From: Phoenix dactylifera
Taxonomy: Eukaryota > Streptophyta > Magnoliopsida > Arecales > Arecaceae
NCBI RefSeq assembly: GCF_009389715.1
Contig: NW_024068195.1
Location: forward strand, 1-64,000
DNA: 64,000 nucleotides
Direction of reading: 5' to 3'
The notes below the pieces were generated by a model. The model worked only from the letters and a program-made list of their open reading frames with translations, had not been told where the DNA came from and did not search any database. The position numbers and the translations under genes are program-made. Below are positions 1-12,200 of the stretch, in pieces; the first letter of the stretch is position 1; each line of letters opens with the position of its first letter.

Positions 1-84
1 CATGGCTTCCTTATACAGACTCATATAATTCACTTTTTTCCCATTCGTATAAGCTTCGTAAAAGCTTGGGCACATCACCTCATT
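1..84 (-). other. Candidate exon, unassigned, running off the left edge
   Basis: On the minus strand an acceptor (gacccag) at 85-86 is followed by 28 open codons to the window edge, beginning NEVMCPSFYEAYTNG and ending LYKEAM. It starts in phase 0, which fits the phase-0 donor of the EDR2-like exon 4 at 547. Its sequence does not resemble the EDR2-like segment I would expect next, so it may be a neighbouring exon, a diverged exon or chance. Confidence 0.35.
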
Positions 85-953
85 CTGGGTCAAACATGTC
101 AGAAATGCACTGAACAAAATATCAGCTAAGGCGCTTATAAGATCATTTAAACATTAGGAAATAAATCATATTCAGAGTCGATATTTAGTCTGTTGTGGCC
201 ACTCCCTCTAAAAAGATCATACTCAACTTGTTAGGGAAGTTTCATGAACGTTGGATTATCAAGACAATGGAAGCAAATAACTTCCATGCACAACACATAG
301 AATAACATGCCAATGCTTCAACCAAAAAAAAAAAAAAAGAAATCAGCTACAGATGTTATTGGGATTAATTACATAGCATACACAATAATGGACATGCATA
401 GACATCTTAAGTGAAAAACACTTAGGGATCATGAACACAGAAACTATTTTCTAAGTCACAGTAGGTTAAGACAAATTCAATTGCATATTGTCCGGTCATG
501 CCATGCACCTACAGACTACCATAGTTTAGGTTGTATGGTTGCATACCTGTATCTTGGCCTGCTCAAATTCCTCCCATCTGTCTATGTGCCTCCCAAGAGA
601 AACCAAAGTGAACTACCAAAGACAACTGTGAAAACTTCATCCCTGGATCAAAATCATGATCACAATTCTTTTTCTTTACAAAAGAAATGCAACAAAGATC
701 AAATAAGACAGCAAAAATTTCCTTTGAATTAAAATTTCATAGAGAGAGAGTACCAGATATTGTACAGTTCATAGTGGTCCTGTGAGTTTACAATGAACAA
801 GGGAAAACAACTTGCATATTTCCCATCATAAATGCATTATGAAGTCGAACATGTGTGTTTACAATGAACAAGGGAAAACAACTTGCATATTTCCCATCAT
901 AAACGCATTATGAAGTCGAACATGCATCCATCATTGGGTTAGATCATGGTCTG

Positions 954-1878
954 CTGAACCGACCTGTACCGGTCGGTTCAGCCTTGTACTGAACCGGTGC
1001 CGACGGGCACCGGTACGGTACAGCGTATAAAACATTCGATCCAAACTGGGTCAGAATCGATTGGTTCCGTAATTGGACCGGCTTGAACCGGGCCGGTTCG
1101 CACCAGTACAAGCCGATACCGATGCGAACCGGGCACCGGTCCAAGCCACTCTTTCCCCGGTGTGGGAGCGCGGGGCAACGCGCCCCACGCGCGGAGAAGA
1201 GCGCCCACGCGGCTGGAGCCGCGTGGGCGGCATTTAACGCGTCCGCACGGACACGTTTTTTTTTTGGGAAACGCGCGCGGACGCGCGAGCAGAGAACGCG
1301 CGGCCGCACGCGATTTCCGCAGGAACCGCGCCCGCGCGCGCTTCCCCAGCAGGGAATCGCGCCTGAGCGCGGTTCCCCGCGCAGGGCACCGTGCCCACGC
1401 AAGCTGCCAGCCCACATGGGGGCATTAAATGCCATAGAGTGGCATTAAATGCCACTCTGTGGCATTTGACGGGTCCGCACGCGTCCGGGGATGCGCTCGG
1501 ACGCGTTTTTTTTGTTTTTTTTGGAATCGCGTGCGGATGCGCGACAGGAGAACGCGCGCCCGCGCGCGATTCCCCTCGCAGGAACCGCGCCCACGCGCGA
1601 GTCCCAGTAGGGAAACCGCGCCCGAGCACGGTTCCCGCCGCGGGGCACCGTGCCCACGCGGGCTGCCAGCCCGCATGGGGGCATCAAATGCCACAGAGTG
1701 GCATTCTGTGGCATTTGACGCGTCCGCGCGCGTCATGGACGCGCGGACGCGTTTTTTTTTTGTTTTGTTTTTTTTTTTGATGTCCGCGCGCGTGGCTCCG
1801 ATTTGGTACCGGTTCCAAGCCGGTACCGAACTGGAACCGCACCGGTGCCCGTGCTCACTAGTACGGCCGGAATGTGGA
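954..1878. repeat. CpG-rich tandem repeat, two-plus units of about 232-259 bp
   Basis: This is a sharply GC- and CpG-rich block in AT-rich DNA. Units begin GGCATTTRACGSGTCCGC at 1229, 1461 and 1710 (the third partial). Each contains a run of T, then CG-rich alternating purine/pyrimidine sequence, then CAGCCCRCATGGGGGCAT (1409 and 1668). The block is flanked on both sides by ACCGGT/GGTACC-rich sequence (about 960-1140 and 1805-1875), suggesting one inserted composite element. The overlapping ORFs on both strands are low-complexity Arg/Ala/Pro readings caused by base composition, not genes. Confidence 0.7.
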
Positions 1879-3027
1879 TAGTCATCGCACTGGAATAAAA
1901 CTCCTCTCGCCAGTGAAGATGCATACAAGATAACTTCATTCTTAAAAGTACAAGTCGAGAAATAGTAGATGACTCTTACAAAGATTAAATAACTTGTGCT
2001 GTTCATGTGTATGTGGACGTGGGTTTGTGTTGGTGTATTGTGTGTGGCCGTGGTTTTGTTTGTATGTGCACCGGCATTGCCATGTGTACGGAAGCGAGTG
2101 AGTGAGAGAGAAAGAGAGAGTAATCTCCTCCTTTAGAATCATTTTTCCATTAGAACAAAGATATTCATAATGTATGTACACTCACAATAATAATTTATTG
2201 GAAAACCTAAAACCGTAAAATGTGTGCTAGTCAGCCTGCAGCATGTGGATACAAGCCTGTGTGCATAAGTGGTTTACTTTTTCTGCACTGAGCTTTAATA
2301 TTTGACACAATTTTCAATTCTTCATAGTCTCTGCTTGTATCATTCCTGCAACCACTAAAACACAAGGGTACTGACATTGCCCCATCTTTAACTAGCTTTG
2401 TACAATTATCTGCGGACTACAAGCCAGTGCAGTGAGATATCTTAAGCCAGCCATACTAAGCATGCCTCAGATGAATAACAAGGCATGGTTTCTGCAGTGT
2501 TAAATATCATTCAGTGGTTTGAAATTCCCAATGTAAGTCCCTCAAACCTCTTGAATAGACAACAGATATTGTTTCAGGAAAACCAAAAGTGAAAATCAGA
2601 TAAATCAATCACAGAAAACTAAGAAAAAAACAGTCTGTGCGTCTAAAATCTTTTGAAAGTGAATTCAAATGTGTTTGGATTTTGACTCATACTTGGGTAA
2701 TTAACCAAGAATATTAACATCATTAACGTTGCTAGCTCAGACCTCTTATCTATCATTTACCAAAGGACAACATGTTACACATCTAGACTATTTTCAGGTA
2801 ATTGAGTAGATCCTCCTAAACAGATTGAAATAATGTTAGTGCAGCAATGCATGTAATTTTCATGAAAAAGATTTTAATATTGATAGAATAGATGAATCAC
2901 ACAATTACCACTGATAGCACATAATCAATGACCTGACCATTTATGCAGAAATTATTTTTTTCGGTGTTTTCAAAGTACAAGGTTTAGAAAATATAATGTT
3001 TATAAATGGTAAACTTAAGATCAGAGA

Positions 3028-3200
3028 TGCCGTACCGGCCCGAATCGAATGGTACAGGATGTACCGTATCATACCGGTTCGGTACCCGGTACCCAGTATA
3101 GGTGGCGTACCGAATATCGGTATGGCCAAAAAAATTTGTACCGTATGGTCCGTATTGTACCAACACTGTGTCACTGTGGCATCAGTATAGGGTCTGGTAT
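3028..3200. repeat. TACCGG/GGTACC-rich short element
   Basis: This segment is dense in overlapping TACCGG, GGTACC and TACCGTA words, with local palindromes such as CGGTACCCGGTACC near 3080. It resembles the flanks of the GC-rich repeat at 0.95-1.9 kb, so both may derive from one family. It lies inside the EDR2-like remnant's intron. No coding potential is seen. Confidence 0.4.
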
Positions 3201-5996
3201 CGAGACGGCGAACCTTGCTTAAGATATTATCTTCCAAAAAAATGTATTAGAACCGGTCTCAAAGGCAAAATCACTTTCTTCTCCTTTTTTTGATCTGGTC
3301 CAATCGGTTGAAGAACGTGAGAATGTAGAGTCCCCAGATAAAAATAGCATTTTTTCATTAGATCACTTGAATAAATAAATCGTATTAGAACAAATCCATA
3401 CCTGAGAGGAGGAAAGAACGATAAACCCATAAAACAAAGCATACCAAAATTCCATCACTAACTACTGTAATTAAAACTGACAATCCCCGTCCCATCTACT
3501 AATTTAAATTTAATTAATTCTTTGACGATTACCCCATGATCGACATTTCGGCACCCCAGCACCTCCATCATGAGAGAAGGACTTATAACACCTTTCCTAA
3601 TGGGTTTCTGCATAAATAGGGGGAAAAAGACTGCAATATAAATATCTCAACTCCAGACAACTTGAATTCTTCTCATGTTACAGACATCATAAATTTGGCC
3701 AACAACTATGACACTTACAGTATCATATTTCATAATTTATAGGCAAAACTGATAAGTTAAGAGAAAATGAAAACAAGCACAGTAATGAAGAACTAACTCA
3801 ATATACAATTAAAAGTAGACCAGAGAGTAAGTTCTCTGCATCTAATTGGAGGAGGCAGGCCTGTAAAAAGTCAATTTAGGAATGCATCTGCAGTTAATAG
3901 GTTCACTGATAAAATTGTCAACTGTTTTCTTGATTCAGTCTTCTATGCTATAGTAGCTTTTGTACTTACTGTTTTCTTCTCATTTGAAAAACTCCTAAAC
4001 GTTTGTAGCATGAAGTCCTATTAATAATCCAGGTCGAGAATCCATGTCAGCAGTCATAGGGTCAAGCCTGTCATAAAATTTGACAGCTTCCTCGATAGAG
4101 GCATTACATGGTGTAAATATGTTAGGTTAAGCTGGTAGGCTTTGAATGATTCTGAGTCACATGGGCCTTATTAGTACATTGATAACAAAAGCTACAAAAT
4201 ATTTTTCTTAGTTGTATTATAACAGGAGACACTAAGTAGTAAGTACAGTGTTGAGCCAGAGAAAACACTAATGCGTGATGGCTAACATGAATATTTGATG
4301 ATTTGAAGTGTCCTACTCTTTTTCATTCTGTTTATTTTTGGAGTTTTTGGGAGGATGGGGATCATCTAGTGTGATGAAGCTTTAGGGTTAAGGGCAAGGA
4401 ACACCTGCTCTATCTTATGCAGTTTGGAGTATTCAGTGAGAGTAAAGATTCGGTGAGGAGAGCCGATGTGGAAGAGGAAGAAAGCATATAAATTTTTAAG
4501 CTCTATAAAAAATTCTTGATTCGATTTGCTAGACTTAAGGCCTTGAATTTAATTTTTGAAGAAAACAGATCAAATGGTTCAAAAGTTTCTTTTATATGTT
4601 ATAGCTATTTTGGCTTTAAAAAAAGAAAATGAATTGAGACAAAGCTAATGATCAAAACTGTCATGTTGTATTTTCATGCTGACTAAAATCATCATCAATA
4701 AGAATCACTTGCTGGAGCAAATCTTCAGAAACTCTTGCTTCCTAGTCCCAGCAATTACTTGCCACTTCTATTTTAAGTGTGATATACCGCATAGAAAAGA
4801 ACATCATGATTTTAATTATAAACTTATGCACTGTCCAATTTAGCAGTTAGGCTAAACTTCAAAAGAATTCTATTATATTCCCTTAATTTCATTAAAAACT
4901 CAACTGAGACACATATTATGCCACAGACAGAACAAAATAATTCAAAAAATTGATGAACCAAGTGCCAAAAATAAAACATTAGTTTTCTACTCATAATCAC
5001 GTGGTTTCTTTTTAGCAGGGAGGTATTAGATGGATTGAATGTGCTTTGGACAATCAAGCATCGTGAAGAACCCTAGTTTGTCCTTACATGCATCTCAACA
5101 TTGCCTTCATTATGAATATCGAAATTTATAACAACTAATGTGCGTTCTTTCAACATCAAAACAGTACTACCGTTCAAATGAATTCCAAGTGGTGGCCACC
5201 GATACCAATACATCAACAGGAATTCCCATTATTACATCACACCAAACAAGAGCACAGAGAGAATTTTAATACCAAAGCAATATAGCTCAAACAAAATAAA
5301 ATCCAAGGAAACAATCAATGCTTTAGAAAACACACACGCACACGAAAAGAGAGAGAGAGATGAAAGTGAGGGGGAAAAATTTTCCTGCCATGCATTTCTT
5401 GTAGCCAAGCCAATTCGATCATTACCATATTGCAGTAACCACAATTCTAAAAGAAACATAATCAAGAAAATCTCAAGAAAGAATCGATGCTTCAAAGATC
5501 ATAACGAAAAGAACAAGAAAAATGGCCAGGATCTTTTGTGAGGGATAGAACATCCTAACGATGCCATGGTTCTCCAGTTCTCCTGTGGATCCCTCTCGAA
5601 CATGGCGACGTACTTGACCCTAAGTAAGAGGAACCGGAGGTGGCAGTACTCACGGCCAAAGGAACTGACGCCGACGTGGTAGACCCAGCAGGAGTAGTCG
5701 AGCTGCCGGCCGCTCCAGCTCCGGACGACGATCTCCTCCGACCCGTTCTCTGACGCCGTCCGACCCCTCGCCGGCCGCCGATTTCTTGGACGACATCCTT
5801 AGCCCCTCCGATCCCTCTCAAGAAACCAAAAGAACCCCAAGAAAAGAGGAGAGGAGAGATGTGTCTTTGGAAGCGAAAGAACTGGGAATGAGTCCACTCA
5901 ACGTTAGTCTTTGGAAGCGGGAGGGGAGGTGGCGGAGAGGACCGTTGTTTCTTGGAAGGAGAGGCGGTGGGATGATAAAATTGTAAGCATAAATTT

Positions 5997-8900
5997 AAAT
6001 AATAGAAGAATAAATAATTTTTTAAAAAAACAATATACGAATTTTAAGCAGAATATGTTTAATAATTAATTGATAATTTTAGTTCATACGTATCATCAAC
6101 AAAAAAAAAAAAATTAACATAGAAAAGACGAACTCGACAACTACAAAAAAAAAAAGCAAAAAAAAGTTTTATTTAAATGGTTATTTTATAAAAGTGATAT
6201 AGCAAGCAAAAAAAAAAAAAAAAAAATCAAGATAAGATGAAACCTGAGGAAAAGTCATTTGGAAGGATATGATTTATACACAGAGTTTTTTTTTTTTTTT
6301 TTTGCTTAGAAAACAAAAAGATAATATCCCATGGATTCTAAAATTATGAGATTTTTTGTTTGTAAATTTTATTTCATTGCTATCAATTTTCTCTTCTCAT
6401 ATCGGCAATATTTTTTTTTTAATTAGAAAACTAGATACACATGCTTTCTCCCCCCACACCCTAAATTGGTGACTTTTTCTTTCTCCCCATTTTTGGCATT
6501 CTCTTTCCCTAGTTCAACATGTTTAAAAATATTGTGCCAAATTTATTCTAATGTAGATTTATAGTTTTTAAAAAATTAAAAGGTTAGAAATGTCCCCTTT
6601 TGAAGTAAATTTCCAAATTACAACTCAAATAGTTTTTACATTGAGAACCTGCTTGTCTATTGTTCTATTTTCTTTGGATATTAGAATTTGATTATAACAA
6701 ACAAACTTTCAAACTGAAACTCTTCCCATTTGATTACTTTCATATTTCGATACTCAAATAAACGACTATAAATCTGACATTATATTCAAATATGCTATAC
6801 ACTCAGGCTCTAATTAAAAAATTTATTATGTCAAATTATAATAAAAATATGATTTCATTTATGGTAAGCTAAGTCCGAGAGAAGCTAGGCTAAGATTAGA
6901 TCATAACTGTTTTTGCTAGACACGGAAATTGGTAGGATAGCGATGGGCCTGAGAATGACCATGGATGCTATTTAAATTTAGTGACCGTAAATAAACTACA
7001 CCTAGTTTGTAAAATATCACTGGATCCTTTTAAATATGTTATTTCTAAACTGAATTATAATTTATAACACATGGGGTAGATTATAAATTGACAAAAAAAA
7101 AAGTTACAGTTAGTTGGATCTTATGAAAAATGGGGAATTTGACAGATCTAGCAAATAAAGATCCCTCTTCCTTAATTTTATAGAGAGAGATTTCACTTCC
7201 TAAAATACTTCTATCATATACGTGGTAGTTTTTAATATATTTAGATATACATGGCTTCCTAAAATATTTTTTCTTAGCAAATAAAGATTCCTCTTCCTTA
7301 ATTGGGGTAGAGGGAGATTTCACTTCCTATAATATTTTTTCTAGATAACTCTTATTCAAAAAAATTATGGATATTTCAGATTTTTTTTTATGATTTTTTT
7401 TGGTAAAAGTGGAAGAACATAAATGGTCTTCGTTATACCCCAAATAAGAAAGTCCTATACAATTAATTTGTAGTAACAAAGATAACTCTGAATGTACATC
7501 ATCACTCGAGGAAATATCATAATTGAAATCTTTACTTCATCATTTTATATGCGAGAGAGATTTTTCTGAGAAAAAGATATAGGACGGGTTTTAATCAACT
7601 TGCATACATAGGGAAGCTAGCATGAGCAGGATGTTGTAAGTGCAGTAATATATAGCATAGAACATAAATAGCATGTTTAGTATGTCCTTGAATCATCTCC
7701 TCTCAAATATGTGGTAGAAATAGCTTCCAACTATAATGCGCCAAATTTCCACTCAAAGCTTTCAGGATTATCAAAATATTCTAGTTTTTCTAAACAAAGT
7801 AAGCAATCAGAATAGGAGTACCGGAGTTCATCAAACTTCAAGGGTGCGTTTTAGCTCCATATATATCAGCCTCAATGGGTTGATTTTTTTTCACCTCCTT
7901 CTCAATACAAGGCCTCAATGATTAATTTAAAATGATTATTTTGCCATGTTTATTCTATTCTTTTAACTCAACAACTCACATTTTCTCTCAAAAAAAAAAC
8001 AACTTACATGTAGGTCCCTTCTTTTATTTCTGTAACAAATAATCAGATTTAGGGAGAACTTAGAAAGTTACTCTGAGTTTCAAATATACAAGCTTTAACA
8101 GATGACCCAATCAAGTATCATCTCGTCCTGATTCAGATAAAATTTAATTAGATTCCTTTATTAGGCAACATCGGGCATACGATACTCCAAAATGTTAATA
8201 CAGTTGAGCTTTAGGTAGATTTCTGGTTCTTAATTATTAACACATATCGGTAACTTCTTACACATTTTGCTCAAAAAATCATAACAGCATATTTTCATGT
8301 GTTGTTATTCTTGAGAAATATTTTCATGTCTTTTTGCATATTCTGCACACTGTAGTAGGTTTAAAGAAAGTGAATGATCCTTCTATGAAAATGGCTGTAC
8401 TGATCCATCTTCAAGACGTTTGCACTCTCACAAACAAGGGCCAAAGCAAGTTTATTTCAGATCACCTCAAAGTTTTGTCATGAAAGTGAAATGGTATTCT
8501 GTTACACCCCAAGAGGAGATCATTGTGGAGAGAGGATGTCTAATTTGTAAAGAAGTGGAGATAAGTAGGGTAGCACCCCAGGGAACATTGTGAGAGATGA
8601 TTTACAAAGCCTATATTTCTCTCCATGGGGAATTAATTAAAAGCAAAGAATTATAAAAATAACTAGGACTGTTAGTTTGATCTGTACAAGTGAGATCAAT
8701 GGCCCAGAGTATGCTGGTTTGTTTTCTCATCAGTTGCCTCGATATGATATGGTCCATTTCGGATTCTTCAGCTTAAATTTTTCAACAACTTCAAGAGAGC
8801 CTACATAAGTTTGATTAAAATCCATAACCTCGTTCCATGTAACTCATATCCATTTCTTTGGAATTCAACAACTGCCAAAAAGCTTACATAAATTTAGTTA

Positions 8901-9224
8901 AAATACATTAAAGTATTTCCATACAGTTCATTTCCATACAAGTGATCTTTCGGAATGCAAGAAAAACAACTGCTGCACAACTTTCTTATAACTGCATGAA
9001 AGAAAGAAAAAATGTTTCTTATGAATCAGCCCATCTTCTACAAAGAATTCTGTCAACCAAGCTTCAAAGCAAGCTACCAAGAGAACAACAATTTGGAACT
9101 CATTGGGGGCAACATAGGGACAGAACTAAGGAGAACCTGTGCATAAGCTATATAGATGATGGATCTGCACTCACTTGTTGCAGGCTTGCCATGTTCATCA
9201 GGTAAATGGATTGTGATATGCCAA
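5997..9224. other. AT-rich intergenic DNA, no gene seen
   Basis: This stretch holds long A and T tracts and only short ORFs. A roughly 70-bp sequence (AAATAAAGATCCCTCTTCC...GAGATTTCACTTCCT) at about 7153-7203 recurs at about 7280-7330 as an imperfect direct repeat. I see no protein motif. The right-hand part (about 8.9-9.2 kb) probably carries the 3' untranslated region of the receptor kinase gene. Confidence 0.5.
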
Positions 9225-12200
9225 TCAAATGACACAGGATTCCTTGTTTGCACAGGCTAATGGCTCCATAACTCTCGTCGTGCCTCCGAGTTCTATCGGC
9301 ACAAGAGGAATGAGAGAATGCAGGACATCTGTCATCAGTGGCCTGTAACCAGGTTCTGGTTGGACACATAAAGCAGCAATCGCTGCAACCTGCACAACCC
9401 CATATTATACTGGTAAGCAAAGCACAACAGAGAAGTTTAACATGGTAAGAAAATGAATCATTTAAGTCTAGATGGCAGACCTGGCATAAATGTTTTAGCT
9501 CCATAGTGTTCCTGATCACAGGATCCACTATGCTTGGAAGCTGTAATCTGTCAGCGAGCTGAGGAACGGCCTAGAGACAACCAAATGAGGTCTTCAGGTA
9601 AGGCCATGCAGGGCAAGGACATTTGGACGAAAATAATGATCAAAATGAAATTTCTTGAGATAGAATGGTGCCAAGCAAAGTGAAGCATACCCAAGTGACA
9701 ATAGATTGGCATTGAGATGGTGTTGGTTTCTCCACTGGTTTTCTTCCCATCAGGAGCTCCAAAAGGATCACTCCAAAAGCATAAACATCGCTTTTCTCGG
9801 TGAGTTCCCCTGGATATCCATCTTATTATCTTAGATAATGATGCAGTTTGTTACATAAAATTTGTAACAAAGAATACAATTCTGATCACAGGGAAGAGCG
9901 GATGGAACTCTTACCATTTAAGAGGCACTCTGGAGCAACATAACCCAGAGCACCTGAACGCTGGAGGTTAGCTTTGTTTTGACTACCAGCAGCTACCGCA
10001 AGGCCAAAGTCAGAAATCTATGTCCATGAAAGAATCCACGTAAAAAGAATGGTACCTTTTTCATGTGTCGCTGAGAAAGGTAAAGCAGAGATAGCTAAAG
10101 TTGATAATAGCTAATAAGTACCTTCACATTAAACTCAGAATCTAGAAGAATACTAGATGATTTTAGATCTCCATGAATAATTGGCGGGTTGCAGTGCTCA
10201 TGAAGAAATTCTAATCCTCTGTTTGACAGAAATGCAAAAGCAATAATTGTAGAGGAGATTAAAAAGAAAATTAGGAAGTTGAAACTACTTATGAACTGAT
10301 CTGGAGGCACAGAGAGAGAGAGTATTTACTTCGCAGTATCAACTGCAATTTTCATACGAATGTGCCAGGATAACGCTGACCCACGAGAAGGTCCTGAAAT
10401 AGCAGCAGGAAAGAAAATAAAAAGTTCAAGCTTTTCTTGCCTTCTTGCACGCTATACAGGAAATGCACAAGGTGTACCGTGCAACTGTGTCTCCAGAGTT
10501 CCATTTTCCATCATCTCATAGACAAGGAACCGAGTCCCCGCATGAACACAATAACCCACAAGAGAGATTATATTTGGATGGCATATTATACTCAGCAGAT
10601 CTATCTCATTCTGCAATATATTATGAGCATAAGAAAACGAAAACATAAAATGGATATAGAGCATAATGTTTTAGTAGAGAGAGATATCAAACAGGCTTGG
10701 GAAAAATTACCTCAAACTCTCTTTCATACTCCTGCTTGCGACCATTTAACTTCTTCACGAGAGCAGTAATGCCTTCATCAAAGTGAGCTTTATACAGGTA
10801 TCCAGATACTCCACTAAACTCAGAAAACTGGTTACTAGCAGCTTCTAACAAGGTGTAATGAATCATGGGAAGCAATCCTTTCTTGCCCACCATCTTTCCT
10901 GATGTTAAAATATTTGTAGAAAAAGGCAAAAACAAGAGAAAAAGAAGAAAAGTGATTTTATTTTTCTATTTCGGTAAATCTCAGAAGTTATATATAGTCG
11001 TTTACAGACTCTATACAAAAAAAATAATATATCATTCTAGAATGATATGGGCAGCTGTTATACCAAAAAAATAATAATATAGAAAAGAAAAATAATACTT
11101 GCTAATAGAAGTTGTTATGTAATCCCAAAATTACTCTAACAAGATCATGCTAGCAAAAGAAAATAATATTGACTGATACAGAATCACTCTAATCAAGAAA
11201 AATAACATTGACTGATATAGGAACACGCTAACAAAAAAAATAATATGGGTTGATACAAGTTATTACATGATCCCTAAAATTATACTAACATTTTTTTCTT
11301 AAACTCAAGATGGTACTACAAGTGTCAACTTAAGTTTGGAAACTAGATTACAAATGTATCTAGAAACTGACATACTAGGTCAAAAGTTGAAGTAGTAGCT
11401 TAGAAACTGACGTGATAGACTAGGAACTGACGTAGCAACTCAGAGGCTGACGTGGGATAGATCAAGATCTGATGTGGCAGAATACGAACTGCTATAGCAT
11501 CTCAAAAGCTGATGTAGCATATTAGGATTGACATAACAACTCGAAAGCCAATATGGTAGACTGATGTGTCTGACTGACGTGATAAACTGACATATTTGTC
11601 GATATGGCTGATTGACTTGTTAAATGATGCGGCAGCGAGAAGACAGATAGAAGATGACAGTTGTAGCGAGAATAGAGCTCCGAAAGAAGGCAACCGAAGG
11701 TCAATGATTCTCGTGAACGGAGGCACCATAGAAAAGAAGTAAGAGATTTTGAACTGGATGGCGAAGGAGCCAGAGACAACAAATGGAATTGGATATGAAG
11801 AGAAAGAGACCGAGCTACGATGAGGAGAGACGATCGAAGATCTGAAGCTGAGAAAAAAAGTGGTGGAGAGAAGCTACGGATCCATTAGAAAACAAAGGAT
11901 CTTCGGGTATTAATTTACTAGAAATAGAGAATATGTGAAAATAGAAGATCTGTGGATTCACTGAAAAATAGAGGATCTTCGGGTTAGAGAACAATAGATC
12001 GACAATAGAGGTCTTCAATGCTTTTAGACATAGCAACGACGACCACATCAAAGACGGAAAAGATGCTAGTGGCAGATTAGGTGATCGGTAGCTTTGATAC
12101 TATGTTAAAATAATTGTAGAAGAAGACGAAAATAAAAAAAAAAGAGAAAAATAATTTTATTTCTTTATTTCATCATATTCGGTACATCTCAGAGGTTATA

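Larger units (their letters stand above)
1..5796 (-). pseudogene. EDR2-like gene remnant (decayed exons 1-4)
   Basis: Family role: EDR2-like proteins are plant lipid-binding proteins (PH, START and DUF1336 domains) that restrain defence and cell death. Exon 1 (5560-5796) opens with ATG at 5796 and MSSKKSAAGEGSDGVRE. The typical PH-domain start (EEIVVRSWSGRQLDYSCWVY, then FGREYCHLRF and YVAMFERDP) lies in a different frame, so a small indel near residue 17 breaks the ORF and the ATG frame meets a TGA. An apparent 8-bp duplication (GGAGAACT/GGAGAACC, about 5567-5582) restores phase at the end. Exon 2 (3533-3607, cag acceptor, gtaatc donor) reads 25 codons, KPIRKGVISPSLMM...VDHG, matching the family's KPIRRGVVGHTLM...VNHG in length and phase as I recall it. 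A degraded exon 3 candidate is 754-779 (DHYELYNI). Exon 4 (547-612) reads 22 codons ending WEEFEQAKIQ, comparable to the family's WMEAFDQAKQQ. Any further exons would lie left of the window. The frameshifts argue for a pseudogene rather than a divergent paralogue. Confidence 0.65.

Noticed and set aside
944-2006. Several overlapping Arg/Ala/Pro-rich ORFs up to 193 codons
   Set aside because: They occur in many frames over a GC-rich tandem repeat and reflect base composition.
3997-4113. Minus-strand peptide NASIEEAVKFYDRL... reminiscent of a PPR or helical repeat
   Set aside because: Only about 40 codons, an upstream stop with no acceptor between it and the motif, and no neighbouring repeats; probably chance.
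4335-4545. Minus-strand open stretch of about 59 codons ending ALNPKASSH
   Set aside because: No homology recognised, no clear splice context, length near chance expectation.
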